DNA of 64,000 bases. Source: Salarias fasciatus (taxonomy: Eukaryota; Chordata; Actinopteri; Blenniiformes; Blenniidae). The position numbers were made by a program, and so were the translations under genes. Under the pieces are notes generated by a model. It was not told where the DNA came from, ran no database searches, and saw nothing but the letters and a program-made list of their open reading frames with translations. Of the stretch, positions 37,501 to 47,518 are shown one piece after another. The stretch spans positions 7,119,750 through 7,183,749 of the forward strand of contig NC_043753.1 of NCBI RefSeq assembly GCF_902148845.1, written 5' to 3'. The stretch's first letter is position 1, and each line of letters opens with the position of its first letter.

Positions 37501-37792
37501 CGCTTTCAATCAAATCCTGAAATACAATTCATCACATACTTTTTAGAAAAACGGAGTTAGACATTCAAGTATTTCCAAGCAGGTCCCTGTAAAACGCGGT
37601 CAGCCGTGAGCCGAGCAAAGGCGTTAAAACCACAAATCGACAGTTTGCTGCACTGAATAACCTTTTCCCAGAACGATTTATACCGTTGAACTCTAACGAC
37701 TGCAGTAATTGTCGTTACAAACTCTTTATATCGAGAAAAGGCTATTTCTTGACAAGCTAATTTATACTCACGTTGTTTACGGAGGCAGCCAT
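34538..37792 (-). CDS. ngdn: Neuroguidin
   Basis: Sas10/Utp3/C1D-family nucleolar protein, linked to small-subunit ribosome biogenesis and known as an eIF4E/CPEB-binding translation regulator. Ten exons on the minus strand: 37772-37792, 37457-37516, 37293-37364, 36843-36980, 36621-36705, 36483-36535, 36243-36360, 35989-36163, 35749-35902, 34538-34639. Phases close perfectly for 325 residues (human 315). Landmarks in order: MAASVNNDLIESDLPKAVEL; the Sas10/C1D core with GLSFLDLRYHLLLFYLQDL; KYQIDKLVRTA; an acidic patch SDSEESEDEDKNKDDSE; KYIPPKIAPMHYDGD; a charged helix with RKKMQAERQRRAALRSS; KNYEESMMVRLNMPKHQKN; ALTGGEG; and a lysine-rich tail RPRKKKKVMKKKTKRK that looks like a nuclear/nucleolar signal. 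Exon 5 uses the less usual donor GTTTGA. The start codon sits in a TISU/YY1-like context. Confidence 0.96.
34790..35700. mobile_element. GTTTACAC-family element in ngdn intron 9
   Basis: One end (34800-34950) has ccgttttcaaaaagctgtct and catcgtgtaaacacaccc. The other (35565-35700) has ccaactcgtggcctggcac and tgtgtaaacagacttcgttt. These are the reverse complement of phrases in the copy at 7620-8042. The 35050-35430 interior is GC-richer and gives a 94-codon open frame on the plus strand with no recognisable homology. Probably one element of about 0.9 kb. Confidence 0.5.
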
Positions 37793-37800
37793 TTTAATTT
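37786..37800 (-). promoter_or_regulatory. TISU/YY1-like start context of ngdn
   Basis: The minus strand reads TTAAAATGGCTGCC across the ngdn start codon. This matches the AANATGGCNGC core shared by YY1 sites and the TISU element (SAASATGGCGGC) that directs initiation on very short 5' UTRs. Confidence 0.45.
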
Positions 37801-38080
37801 CAGAGCTACGGAAGCCACCGTAGGACAAAAGTGTTACCGCGCGAGAGAGAAACTGACAACAAAGCAGCGAATATCATTAGCTTTATGATAACTAAAGCAT
37901 TCAACTCATTCCGTTTCTGACAATATTTGATATATTTAACATAAACGAAGTTTAAATGTCATTATGTATTTACTTTCCAACATTTAGAACATTTAGAGTT
38001 TTTACATTATTGTAGTAGTAGTTGGAGTAGTAGTAGGAGTAGTAATGTGTGCGTGCGTGAGTGCGTGTGTGCGTGAGCGT

Positions 38081-38175
38081 GAGGAAGTAATGGGGTACCT
38101 GTGAGTTCACTTTTCAGTCCGACACTGTGAGGAGGAGCTGGGCGCGGGATTATAATCTGATCTGCCACAGTCATG
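38081..38175 (+). promoter_or_regulatory. Possible cebp1 first exon and PU.1-like site
   Basis: 38081-38088 is gaggaagt, a good Ets/PU.1 core. 38173-38175 is an ATG followed at once by gtgagt, a strong donor. Splicing to the acceptor at 39807 would join this ATG directly to ATGTCTGACTCC, giving Met-Met-Ser. A PU.1 site would suit a myeloid C/EBP gene. This is inference from motifs only. Confidence 0.4.
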
Positions 38176-38414
38176 GTGAGTCCCATCAAACTTTTACCAA
38201 TAAAGTTCATTCAACATCCAAAGGTACTTTTGATTACTGATTTAATCAACAATCAAATTTGATTCTGATAGTTGATTTGATAAAAATCAAACTTACATCT
38301 GACTTTCAAACATTTTCAAAAGGAAAACGATAAATGAAGATATGATACATTATAAATACAGATCTAGGCTAATTCCTGCAGTTTGATGAATTATAGTAAT
38401 ATTGCAGTTTTTTG

Positions 38415-38416
<2 letters not shown>

Positions 38417-38487
<71 letters not shown>
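38417..38487. repeat. (ATCT)n microsatellite
   Basis: About 17 perfect tetranucleotide units of tatc/atct, with no interruptions visible. Length is likely polymorphic. Confidence 0.98.
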
Positions 38488-39807
38488 ATCATTGACAACA
38501 TATTAACTGAAGCATTTGAAGCATTGTGAATAAATGCAATTATTTGTACTTAAACAACTTGAAAACTGAAGTTTAGTTTTTAATTAGATGACTGAAAATG
38601 TAAAGTTTGCTTTTGTAGGAAGGAATGTTGTAATGAGATTTTCATCTTGTTATTCACACATCATTTTTTATGGTTCAAATTATCTAAATAATGAATTTGA
38701 TGATGTAGAGGATTCTAAAATGTGGCTGTCAAATCTGAAATACATTCCCAAGTTAAATCTACTATTTAGATTGGCTACATTATAAATCCTCACAGTTCAG
38801 AAAAGCTGTGTTTTACTTCTAATATTTAGAAATGTGGATGAACTGTAAATCAAACTTGCAGCTCTTTTGGTGCTCAAAACCGGTTCAAGTGTCACACTCT
38901 TATTTTAAATTTTTTTTTTTATCAGTATCAAATGACAAAACAGACACATTTTAAGAGTTTTATTTTAGTGAGAAAATTAAATTTTCTTAATTTTAGCGAC
39001 CTTTATTTTCTATTGTCAGAGGTAAATGTAGATGATGGGGTGTACAGGAATTTTGTGGCACAAATAAAAAAATAACGAAGCAAAATTTAACGACAAAATT
39101 AAAAAAAAAGGAATGTAAAACATATTTTAACTACGCTGTTTTCCTTTTATACCAAACAGAAATAACCTTAACATGTGTCTAAGTGGAGAGTGCAGCCCCG
39201 AGGAGGATTTAGTTTTCCTTTTCATTTTAAGAAACGATTGTCTTCATTGTTCACAACAAAACACCTTATGAGACTTTGTGTTTATGTTTGTCTCGTAATT
39301 TAAATAAGAAAAAAAAGGCAGCATTTATTCTGTACTGGAGACAGACAGCAATAACCTTTGTATGTCCAATTCTGCATAAGGAAGAAAATAAAGAATATTT
39401 ATTTTTTTGCTTTCCTTCTATCAACAGAATGTGTTTGTATTTAAGTTTCCTGAAAATATAACAATTTACTTTTATATTCTAAAGAGGAGAATGGAAGAGG
39501 ATGGTAAAATAGGAAACAGACTGAACAACGGAAAGACCTTTTTTTTTACTTTGAATTAAAAGTATAACAGCACTAAGTCCAAAGTTTTTAATGACATTGT
39601 CATTTATTAGAAATGTCAAAAAAAAAAAACCCACAGAGATTGGTAAATTTATCATCATATTTCATTAGTTCTTTATTTGTAGAGCTAAAAGAATTTTTAC
39701 TGTCAAATTTCTTTTCATCAAATGTGTTGTCTTCGTCAGGTAATTTTCTTCCATTTTTTTTGTTGTTGCTGAAACGATAATCCCTGCTGTTGTGTCGCCC
39801 CCTCCAG

Positions 39808-40457
39808 ATGTCTGACTCCAGGGTCTCCTCGGTCATCCAGGAGTGGGTGAGTTCGTACCCGGGTCAGACCCACAGCCAGACCCTGAACCCGGTGGCGCCC
39901 CACCACCAGCCCGCCTCCACCAACCAGCTGCCCCAGATGGACATGATGTCCTACATGAGGGGGGGCGGCGAGGACGAGCGGGCGTCGGAGCAGATGATGG
40001 GGCTGTCGTACCTGCCGTACGCCCCCGGCGGGCCCGGTTCGAACCCCCAGCAGAGCCACGGAGGAGTTCAGCAGGTCAGACCTCACGCCCGCCCACCGCC
40101 ACGCCGCCGTCTTTCCTCCTCACGCGCGCTCATCTGTGTTCTCGGCAGGATTTCTCCTCCTTCCTGCTGCCCACCCTGCGAGCGCCCGTCACCAAGAGGA
40201 GCATCAGCAAGGACAGCGCCGAGTACCGCCTGAGGCGCGAGAAGAACAACATCGCGGTGCGGAAGAGCCGGGACAAGGCCCGGCGCCGGATCCTGCTGAC
40301 CCAGCAGCGGGCCCAGCAGCTGCAGGAGGAGAACCAGAAGCTGCAGATGAGGATAGGACAGCTGACGCAGGAGCTGGACACGCTCAAACACATCCTGTCC
40401 CAGCAGCACCTGCAGGGGCCCGACGAGGGCCCCGCGGCGGCGGGGGCCGCCATCTGA
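39808..40457 (+). CDS. cebp1: C/EBP-family bZIP transcription factor, cebp1/C/EBP-epsilon-like
   Basis: Two coding exons, 39808-40074 and 40149-40457, joined phase 0 across a 74-base intron, giving 191 residues. The C-terminal half is a textbook C/EBP b[18 protein letters not shown], then [16 protein letters not shown] (the C/EBP basic-region signature), then a leucine zipper with heptad spacing ending [15 protein letters not shown]. The N-terminal half ([20 protein letters not shown], then Pro/Gln/Met/Gly-rich) lacks the usual long C/EBP transactivation domains, so the protein is short for the family (human C/EBP-epsilon 281). Teleost c/ebp1 is a divergent myeloid C/EBP, and human CEBPE is also on 14q11.2, so it is one or the other. 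The ATG lies immediately after a splice-like ccctccag, implying an upstream exon. Confidence 0.88.
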
Positions 40458-40520
40458 GCACCGGGCGACGCCGGGGCCAGCTCACCGGGCTGCAACATCC
40501 CAGGTCCACTGCGTCTGGGA

Positions 40521-40794
40521 CAGGGGTGTCAAACATAAGGCCTGTGGGCCAACACCGACCCACAAGAGGCTCCAATCGGGCCCACCACGGTAAAGATTTC
40601 AAAGAAAATATTGATTTTTTCCAATAAATTTCAGAAGAGTTGCAGATGCAAGAATGGCTGTTTTTATCACAGATACTCTAAAACTTTTAACTTTAAATTG
40701 AAAGGTTGTTATGGCACTATTTACCAGTCCGGACCACTTATAATGAAGGTAGACCTCATGTGGCCCCTGGACTAAAACCTGTTTGACACCCCCG
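40521..40794. mobile_element. hAT-type MITE, complete
   Basis: The left end is caggggtgtcaaacataagg and the right end is gtttgacacccccg, giving terminal inverted repeats of about 14 bp with one mismatch. The length is 274 bp with no coding capacity. Flanks gtctggga and atccagga could be a decayed 8-bp target duplication (5-6 of 8 match). The same ends occur as fragments at 3838, 19103 and 26237, so the family is dispersed through the window. Confidence 0.75.
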
Positions 40795-40954
40795 ATCCAG
40801 GACATTTGGAAAGTTGTCTCAAACCGTTCAGGCTGAATTAGAAAGTTGCTAACTGAGAGGTGAACTGTCGTCACTGAGACTATGAAAGGATCAGCCGGGA
40901 AGAGACTGAACTGATATAACCAACAATCCTCAATGGTCTGCATTAACTGTGACA

Positions 40955-41320
40955 CATTCAAGTGTCTGGACCGTCCCACATTTCCAATGCTCATCGTTCT
41001 GTCGTGCAAATGTCACGCAAACACCGTGTGATGCATTTCCTGCGAGGATCGAGTGCAAATGTGGAGCGAGCATCGTGAAAATGTTGATAAAATGTCAGTG
41101 GACCGTCATGGGAATGCTGCAGGAGTGTCTCCTGAATGCTAAACGCTCATTGTGCGAAGGTTGATCGAGCGTCGGATGAATGTCCTGAAAATGTCCAGTG
41201 AGCACTGCCACGAATTTCACCTGAATGTCAAGCGAGTTATTTTTTTAGATGTTGACAAGCGTCGATCGTTAGAAGGTCGATTGATGTCGGGAAGGTCAAG
41301 CAAGTCTTGCGCAGATGTGG
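40955..41320. repeat. Degenerate short-period repeat
   Basis: Variants of the phrases cgagcgtc, gaatgtc and gaaaatgtc recur many times at irregular spacing of roughly 15-30 bases. It looks like an old, decayed minisatellite. No protein is implied. Confidence 0.4.
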
Positions 41321-41929
41321 AGTCGGCAGATATCCCAAATATCCAGAATCAAAATTTGAATATCAAGATTTAAATTCAGTGTTCAAGGTTATTCCAGGTG
41401 AAACTCATCAATAATTTCCCTGGATTTCTGAATCTGACCATGCATGTTGTAGCTGTTGTAGCCCAGTGAGATGAGACCTCGGACAGAAGCGTCCCCGTCT
41501 CAGGTCGATCCCTCAAAGACGAAGAGTCCAGATCTTCGCCTGAATGGAAAACTTTGGTGCTCATTTTGAAATTGAGAAAGTCAAATCGAGAAGTCCCGAA
41601 ACAGATCTGCGATTCTGTTTATTAGCGATGCACCGATAACGACTCGTAGAAGATCTGATACAACCCGGCGAGGTTCACATGACGGCATCCATCACCAACG
41701 TCACGTGAGACAGCCTTTGTGTATCGTTTACTTGTAGAGAATGAATACTGCAGAATCGGCGAGTAGCTGAAGATTCATCCTTGTCCTTTAAGAGTGCGTC
41801 AGTGCATCTCTAACTGCTATCCTTTTACCATAAAACTGCAAAGAAAAGACACAACAGCCACTACTTGAAGTCTTGTGCATGTTTTTTTTCTCTACAATCG
41901 AACGAAGGGGAAGTTCTTCTTGTCTACAT

Positions 41930-42066
41930 GTGTCGATGTACATATGTATGGTGTGTGAATGTGAGTGTGAATGGGTGAATGTGATGTTGCAGTGTAAAGC
42001 GCTTTGGGCTCTGTCAGTGCAGGGTAAAAAGCGCTATATAAGTGTAGTCCATTTACCATTTACCAT
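41930..42066 (+). mobile_element. Non-LTR retrotransposon 3' tail
   Basis: The series tgtgaatgggtgaatgtgat, gtaaagcgctttgggctct, gcgctatataagtgtagtcc and tandem catttac units is a very common 3' end of fish non-LTR elements. Only the tail is present. Confidence 0.65.
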
Positions 42067-42486
42067 GTAGATTTTGAACTTTTGCAATGTGTGCGAAGTT
42101 TCCCAGCTTCTCTTCAGCTCAGACTGATGGGTTTCAAACGGTGGAATACTTTTAACTTAACTACATGTTCATTTTTAAGGTTGTAATTTATTTGAGTGTT
42201 TACAGCAGGACTGAACTATATCTGAGGCGTCCCATTAGAAATACATGGACGTGACAGAATATTAGTTTGCATGTGTAAATGTGCATTTTAAACTGTGGAT
42301 CCAGGGACTTAAGAGCGCATAACGACCAAGAGAAAGATCAAGAATAAACAAAAAAGAGAACTTAAGTTCCCGTGAAGCAGCTTTTATACAACTAAAACCT
42401 CACATATTCATCTCAAAGTGACGTCTCCTGTCTTCACGTCAGATGTTTGGAACCTCGTGTGCCTTTTTTGTTACTGGACTTGATTT

Positions 42487-42492
42487 AATAAA
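42487..42492 (+). terminator. Poly(A) signal for cebp1
   Basis: AATAAA followed by ggttgcctaatggtgtacct and a TG-rich stretch (gcttgttgtgttggtc). Confidence 0.5.
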
Positions 42493-42510
42493 GGTTGCCT
42501 AATGGTGTAC

Positions 42511-43645
42511 CTGACGCTTGTTGTGTTGGTCAGAGGAGCTGATTGTAAGTGTTGTTTCCCAACGCAGTTGCTCAACAGCTTGTGGTTTTAAAGGGGGAGT
42601 CAATCTACAAATCGAAGTGTCTCTTTCTACCTCTGCAAACTCTGCTTGTGGGGATTAATGGGGATTATTTCATAAAGTTTGGAAGATTCTTAACGAAATG
42701 CTCGATCTACACACATAAAGGAAGAAAATGGATTTCTGCTGCAGACACAGAAGACATTCAGGTCAATTCTCTTGTCTAATTTGTTGCATCTTCTGGCTGT
42801 GATGTAACTGGGGTGTCCTCAGCATCCTCCGCCGGGGGGACGTGCGTGGCGCCCGCCTCCCTCCTTTATTTCCCATAAGCTGCCTGCCCACACAAACGGA
42901 CGCCGGGCCGCGGGCCGTTGTGCACCAGCGGTTTCCCTTTGTGGGATGGGCGAGATTTCGACACAGCCGGGGACGGAGACGAGGAGCGCAGAGATAGCAT
43001 CAGCGTGTCGGGCTGCCAGGGTCTTCCTGTGGCTGTGATGGCTGCGAAGGGACGCAGAGATAGGAGACGCAGACGTGAGGAGGGGGGCGGGAGGGGGCTA
43101 CCGGCCCCACACTTCGGTTAATCTGGTTTTATTTAGTTATTACAATCCCCCGAGTCATGTGCAGTGAGTCACACGCTCACAGCGCTGCATGGAGAGAACA
43201 TTTTATTGTGAAATTTCAGCTTCGCTTTGTTTCATTTTTAGCTTTTGACATTAGATATGCATCAACAACCTTTGAAATACTGAAAATAAAACATGCAAAA
43301 GAGTCGCACAAGAAAAACTAAAATCCTGGAATGGATTCAAACACAAAAAAGCATTTTCCAATCGGGTATTTCCTCTGTTTTCATGGAGCGCGACAATGTT
43401 TCAAGTCAAAACGTTTTTGTTTTGGAAAAATTTGGCGTTTACAAGGTAGCATTTTTAAAATGATGTCTCTTTACACATATCAGAAAGGCTGGTTTTGTGT
43501 CACGATCGACCTCGACCCCCTGACGGGCCTTTTGGAGTTCCATGAAACAGACACACCGCACACCTCCAAAGGTCATAACCTTTACGACTTTCCTTCACCC
43601 TCCAACCCACAATAGATGATTACACAAAATGTTATATTGTATCAA
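42511..43645. other. Intergenic region with CpG-rich block
   Basis: 42820-43120 is CpG- and GC-rich with CCCTCC and GGGAGG runs, possibly a distal regulatory block. A 67-codon frame in it is basic and not family-like. 43375-43450 carries a GTTTACAC-family fragment (gtttcaagtcaaaacg). No gene is supported. Confidence 0.45.
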
Positions 43646-46540
43646 CAGGGTTGGGGAGTAACAGACTACGTGTAATGGTGTTTCGTAATTAGGATACAAA
43701 AAGTAACTTTAATCCATTACAGTACATAAAAAAAATACGCAATCTCTTTACAGATACGAGATACTCGTATATCTGATAAAAATATGGATTACTTTTGAAA
43801 ATCACATGGAATATACCAGAATAACAAATATCTAAAAAGAAAGAAAGACATAAGCGCTGTACGGACTTTGTGGCACTTTATGGCACAAACCTCGACACCA
43901 ACATAGATATATAAAGAATAGACACAACAACGAGGCTGTCTTGGAGCAGCGTCCTGCTCTACTGTTATATGTTTAATCATGAATGAAACAACCAGCGATG
44001 CCATGGATTTTACCACCTGCAGCTGGAGTCACGGCTGCTCCCAGGGAGAGAAAGTCATTCACTGGCTGGAAACTCAGACATCATTTTGTATTTCAGTCAG
44101 ATGAGGCCCAGAACTTCTCCGTACAATGTAAATTCTGCCTCCCAGCTGTGAAAATGCTCTCAACATCCAGGGACTCGACGTCAAACCTGAAGAACCATCG
44201 ACAGGTACGAAACACACCTGAACTGACAGTGAAGCTAAAGGTTTATTAGCCTGCTAACCTGTCAGTGACCTGCTGCTGAGAACCACAGCCTCACCAGGCT
44301 GAACTCTGATGGAGGCAATAATATCTTCAGCCTGGATGGAGGATTTACTGGAGACTGAATGTTACCTTCTGCCAGGAGGGAATGAATGAACTCTGAACTC
44401 TTGAAAAAATACTGTGCATGGCCGACCTGAAGACAGACTACTGCTCCTCGTCTCTACAGCGGTACAGTTACCGCTGCTGCTGCTGTTCTGTAGAACTACT
44501 GGAGGAACACAGTTTGAACTGATGGAGCTGATCTGGGGTCAGAGGTCATGCTGTTGGTATTAATTGGAGCTGAACAGAGTTCAGCATGTGTTCATCACAC
44601 TCAGAGCACTGTGTGTTTGCTGTGTGTAGAGCTGTCAATACACGGAGAGGATGAAACATTGTAATTGACTTTGTCTTCATTTGTATGTTTGCTGGTGAAG
44701 TAATCTAAACTAAAAGTAATCTGGTGCATTGCTTTTTTTTACTGAAGTAATTAGAGTACATTATTGATTACATTTTTTGACAAGAAACGTGTAATGTGTG
44801 TCAACCTGGAGAGGACTCACTTTTCCCTTTGAGTTTCCTTGAAAACCTTCAGTAGAACTTGGCAACCTTTCATTGACTCCATCTGTCCACCCCCCTCCCC
44901 ATATGTGAGTATGTGGGGGGGGGGGGGGTGTAAGGACAGAGGTTGGTTAGGACCCCAGTTTTTTCCATCTTTTGTTTTATAATGCCATCTATATACCCAA
45001 CTCTGATGTATTGATTGTAAATGTTGATGGAAATGGACTTTGTTCTTTAATTTGCTCTAACCCCCGCCCCCCCCCCCCCGCCCCGCCAACAAAAAAGGAA
45101 AAAGAGAGAGATAAAACCACAGGCTTGCACAAGCGACATTTGTAAACCTGCTTTACTTTTGTTGAATCTCAATTAAAACTTGCTTTGTTTTTACTTTTGA
45201 CTCTATACTCTAAACTACCAAGTGGAGTCGTTCCACCCTGCAGACAGACGTTCATACTACTGTTCATCTACTCAGACATGTGCAGAAGAGCGATTTAGTC
45301 TGGCTCTGGTGCTCGCTGTTGAGTGAAGCTATGAAAGTTTGCTATTTTCACTGGAAAGCGTTGTGTAAACAGCACCTGAATCACTTTCTTTCTCATCCTG
45401 ACACCACATCCAGCTGAAACATTACTGCAGACTCCAGATAATCATTACAGAGTCCAGAACCTCTGAAGGCGTTGAGTAACTTATCACACCAGCAGGTGAA
45501 TGAAGTCCTTCACTGGAAACGATCAAACCTGCAACAGTTCTGCAAAAAGGCTTTTGACTTCATGAAAAAGGGGAATTGATTACAGCTGTCAGTTAATTCT
45601 TCTAAAAGTAGAGGAGAAACTATTGACTGAAGAGCAGATGCTTCACAATGAAATGTTAATTTACTGCAATAAGAAGTGGCGGAAGATGCTCTACAGTCTG
45701 GATGTGGGACTAACAGAGACAGCAACTTTGCAGCTCTACAGCTGCTTTTACACTCGGGAAACGTACCCAGAAATCCCTCTAACTGTGTCCGTGTAACTAA
45801 TTTTTACAGGGATTATCCGTCTAAGTCAAATATAAAGTGGCGTAACGGTGAATAGCGAGTTTAATCTTCAGGGAATTAATGGTGGGAATCTGAGAATGAA
45901 GCGTCTGAAGCTGCTTCTCAGGGATCTGTGGCGGCGTCGTACGCTCCGCTGCCGCTGTTGAGTAACCCGGCAGGCATGGGGTGAAACACAGTCTTTCTTC
46001 ACTCTGGGAGATGTTGCAGTCCGAGGACCACAGATTGCTCCACACGATGCTGCGGGACATTTCAACAGAACACAATATGTCGTCTTTATTCCCCCCTGAA
46101 GACACAGCAGGCTGTCAGAGGCCTTCCATACACTTTCACTCTCGCGAACACATCATTCAGAGTTAATGATGTTAACGTTAATGTCTGTAAAGCTCTTTGG
46201 AATTTCTTTTTCTTCCTCACACATTTAATTGTCAGGATGTGCTAAATAAATTAGGTTAACTTATTGCACCTGCAACACACTGTCAATCACACATAGGTGG
46301 AGTAAAACTGCAACTGTAGAATCTGCTGAAGTTCAGCTTCTGTTTAATTTAAGAAGCCAAATAATAATCTGTCATGCAAACTGCTTCACAGGTGATACTG
46401 AAAATAAAGACCCCTTCCCCCCAAAATTCAGGAAATTAATGACAAAAAAAAAAAAAAAAAAAAAAAAAACTCAGCTATAACCACTCAAACACTAAAATCA
46501 ATTGACATTAAAACTATATGGAACATCTTGAAGAAGAGAA
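43646..46540 (+). mobile_element. hAT-like element plus long repeat, copy B
   Basis: 43646 opens with cagggttggggagtaacag, the usual terminus of a large fish hAT group. 43983-44204 encodes a BED-type finger exon (see its own entry). From 44531 the sequence is the twin of 1-1993, at about 99 percent identity, and ends in the same A-run. A right terminus of the hAT part may lie near 44800 (cattttttgacaagaaacg then caacctgg), but no target duplication is visible, so the element border is uncertain. The 107-codon frame of copy A is interrupted here by one extra A. Confidence 0.6.
43983..44204 (+). pseudogene. BED-finger first exon of a hAT transposase
   Basis: Translation includes RHHFVFQSDEAQ, then VQCKFCLPAVKMLSTSRD and STSNLKNHRQ, followed at once by a consensus donor gtacga at 44205. 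C-x2-C and the first His of a BED zinc finger are present; the second His would be on the next exon. No downstream hAT catalytic or dimerisation exons are found, so the element cannot make a whole transposase. Confidence 0.65.
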
Positions 46541-47026
46541 GAACAGAAAATATTATATTAAAATGCTAAAGTTGAGGTGAAAGCAATTTAAATTTAATTC
46601 TGTAATAATTATAACACAACAGTCCACCAGGAGAACAGTGGAGCAGCGTGCGTGCATGCGTGTGCGTGTGTGTGTGTGTCCACCAGGACAGGAGAACAGT
46701 GTGTCTCACCTGTCTCTGTCTGATTTATGTCTCCACCATGCGGCACGCTGCTGCCTGCAGCAGAGAGCGTGAGAGGAGGCGAGCTCTCACTCTGACATTC
46801 TTGTGCACATTTCTTTGTGCCAGCATGCGTCCTGCACTTGCAGCAATCAGTAATGTAATGAAATAGCAAACTATTTCTTACAGCCATGATTAAGAGAGAA
46901 GGTTTAATGACATCCATCCACTATGGATATTTTAATAGTGCAAAGTGCGCTGAACCTCAGAAAATTATATCTTAAGATGTATTACATTATTTTCTGCAGT
47001 CATTACATAATGCTTCTTCAACAATA
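46541..47026. other. Intergenic, TG microsatellite
   Basis: A GTGCGTGC/GTGT run at 46646-46680; otherwise AT-rich with no supported gene. 46845-46870 and 46975-47010 contain attacatta phrases of the hAT group. Confidence 0.45.
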
Positions 47027-47057
47027 TTAAAGGTGCTGTTGGCAGGATTACCTTCGC

Positions 47058-47165
47058 AAGATGGCGATTTGACCCATCCAAGATGGCGATATGACCCATC
47101 CAAAATGGCGATTTGACCCATCCAAGATGGCGATTTGACCCATCCAAGATGGCGATTTGAACCCC
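47058..47165 (+). repeat. 22-bp tandem repeat with YY1-like cores
   Basis: ATGGCG recurs at 47061, 47083, 47105, 47127 and 47149, an exact 22-base period. The consensus unit is aagatggcgatttgacccat plus cc. AAGATGGCG is the core of the YY1 motif. The units differ by only one or two bases. Confidence 0.92.
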
Positions 47166-47279
47166 GGAGTCAATGACGTACATAGATAGGTACTATAGGT
47201 ACTATATACGTCATTGCCCGGAGTCGTGCCCACCTCGGGGTGCGGAGCGGGGCGGCAGTGTCACGGCCGCCTGCGCCGG

Positions 47280-47322
47280 CAGGTTGATTCACCTGTGACC
47301 TTTTCACAGGTGAATCAACCTG
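47280..47322. repeat. 19-bp perfect inverted repeat (hairpin)
   Basis: Arms 47280-47298 and 47304-47322 are exact reverse complements around a five-base loop (ccttt). Each arm carries CACCTG/CAGGTG, an E-box bound by ZEB/E2A-type factors. Confidence 0.95.
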
Positions 47323-47473
47323 GGGTCAAAGCCTTTTTTAAAGAATTAGAGAAGAAACAGACAGTGTCCTCCGTGGTGTTTTGATGATGTTATGTCCGAC
47401 GAGGCAGGTAAATATGCGGGCCTGGACTTCTTCATGCGCGTTCATGAAAAGCAGAGCTTTGAAGTGCTGCCCC

Positions 47474-47518
47474 TTGACCAATCAGGATAGAGCCTCAGGG
47501 TCTCTTCTGATTGGTCAA
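47474..47518. promoter_or_regulatory. Inverted pair of CCAAT boxes
   Basis: ttgaccaatcag (47474-47485) and ctgattggtcaa (47507-47518) are perfect 12-bp inverted repeats separated by 21 bases. Each contains a good NF-Y site (CCAATCAG). Confidence 0.8.

Larger units (their letters stand above)
37793..39807. other. ngdn-cebp1 divergent intergenic/5' region
   Basis: About 2 kb between the two start codons. It holds a TAG/GTAGTA run (38013-38044), an ATCT microsatellite (38417-38487) and AT-rich sequence. Short frames here are not supported as genes. Confidence 0.6.
40458..42510 (+). other. cebp1 3' UTR, repeat-rich
   Basis: The probable 3' UTR runs to AATAAA at 42487-42492. It contains a complete hAT MITE (40521-40794), a degenerate repeat field (40955-41320) and a non-LTR tail (41930-42066). 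An internal AATAAA at 40623-40628 inside the MITE could end a short isoform. Confidence 0.5.

Noticed and set aside
42918-43121. 67-codon basic frame in a CpG-rich block
   Set aside because: Low complexity, no splice signals, no motif; likely a chance frame.
47058-47165. Possible CRISPR-like array
   Set aside because: The 22-bp units are directly adjacent with no spacers, and the context is a vertebrate genome. It is a minisatellite.
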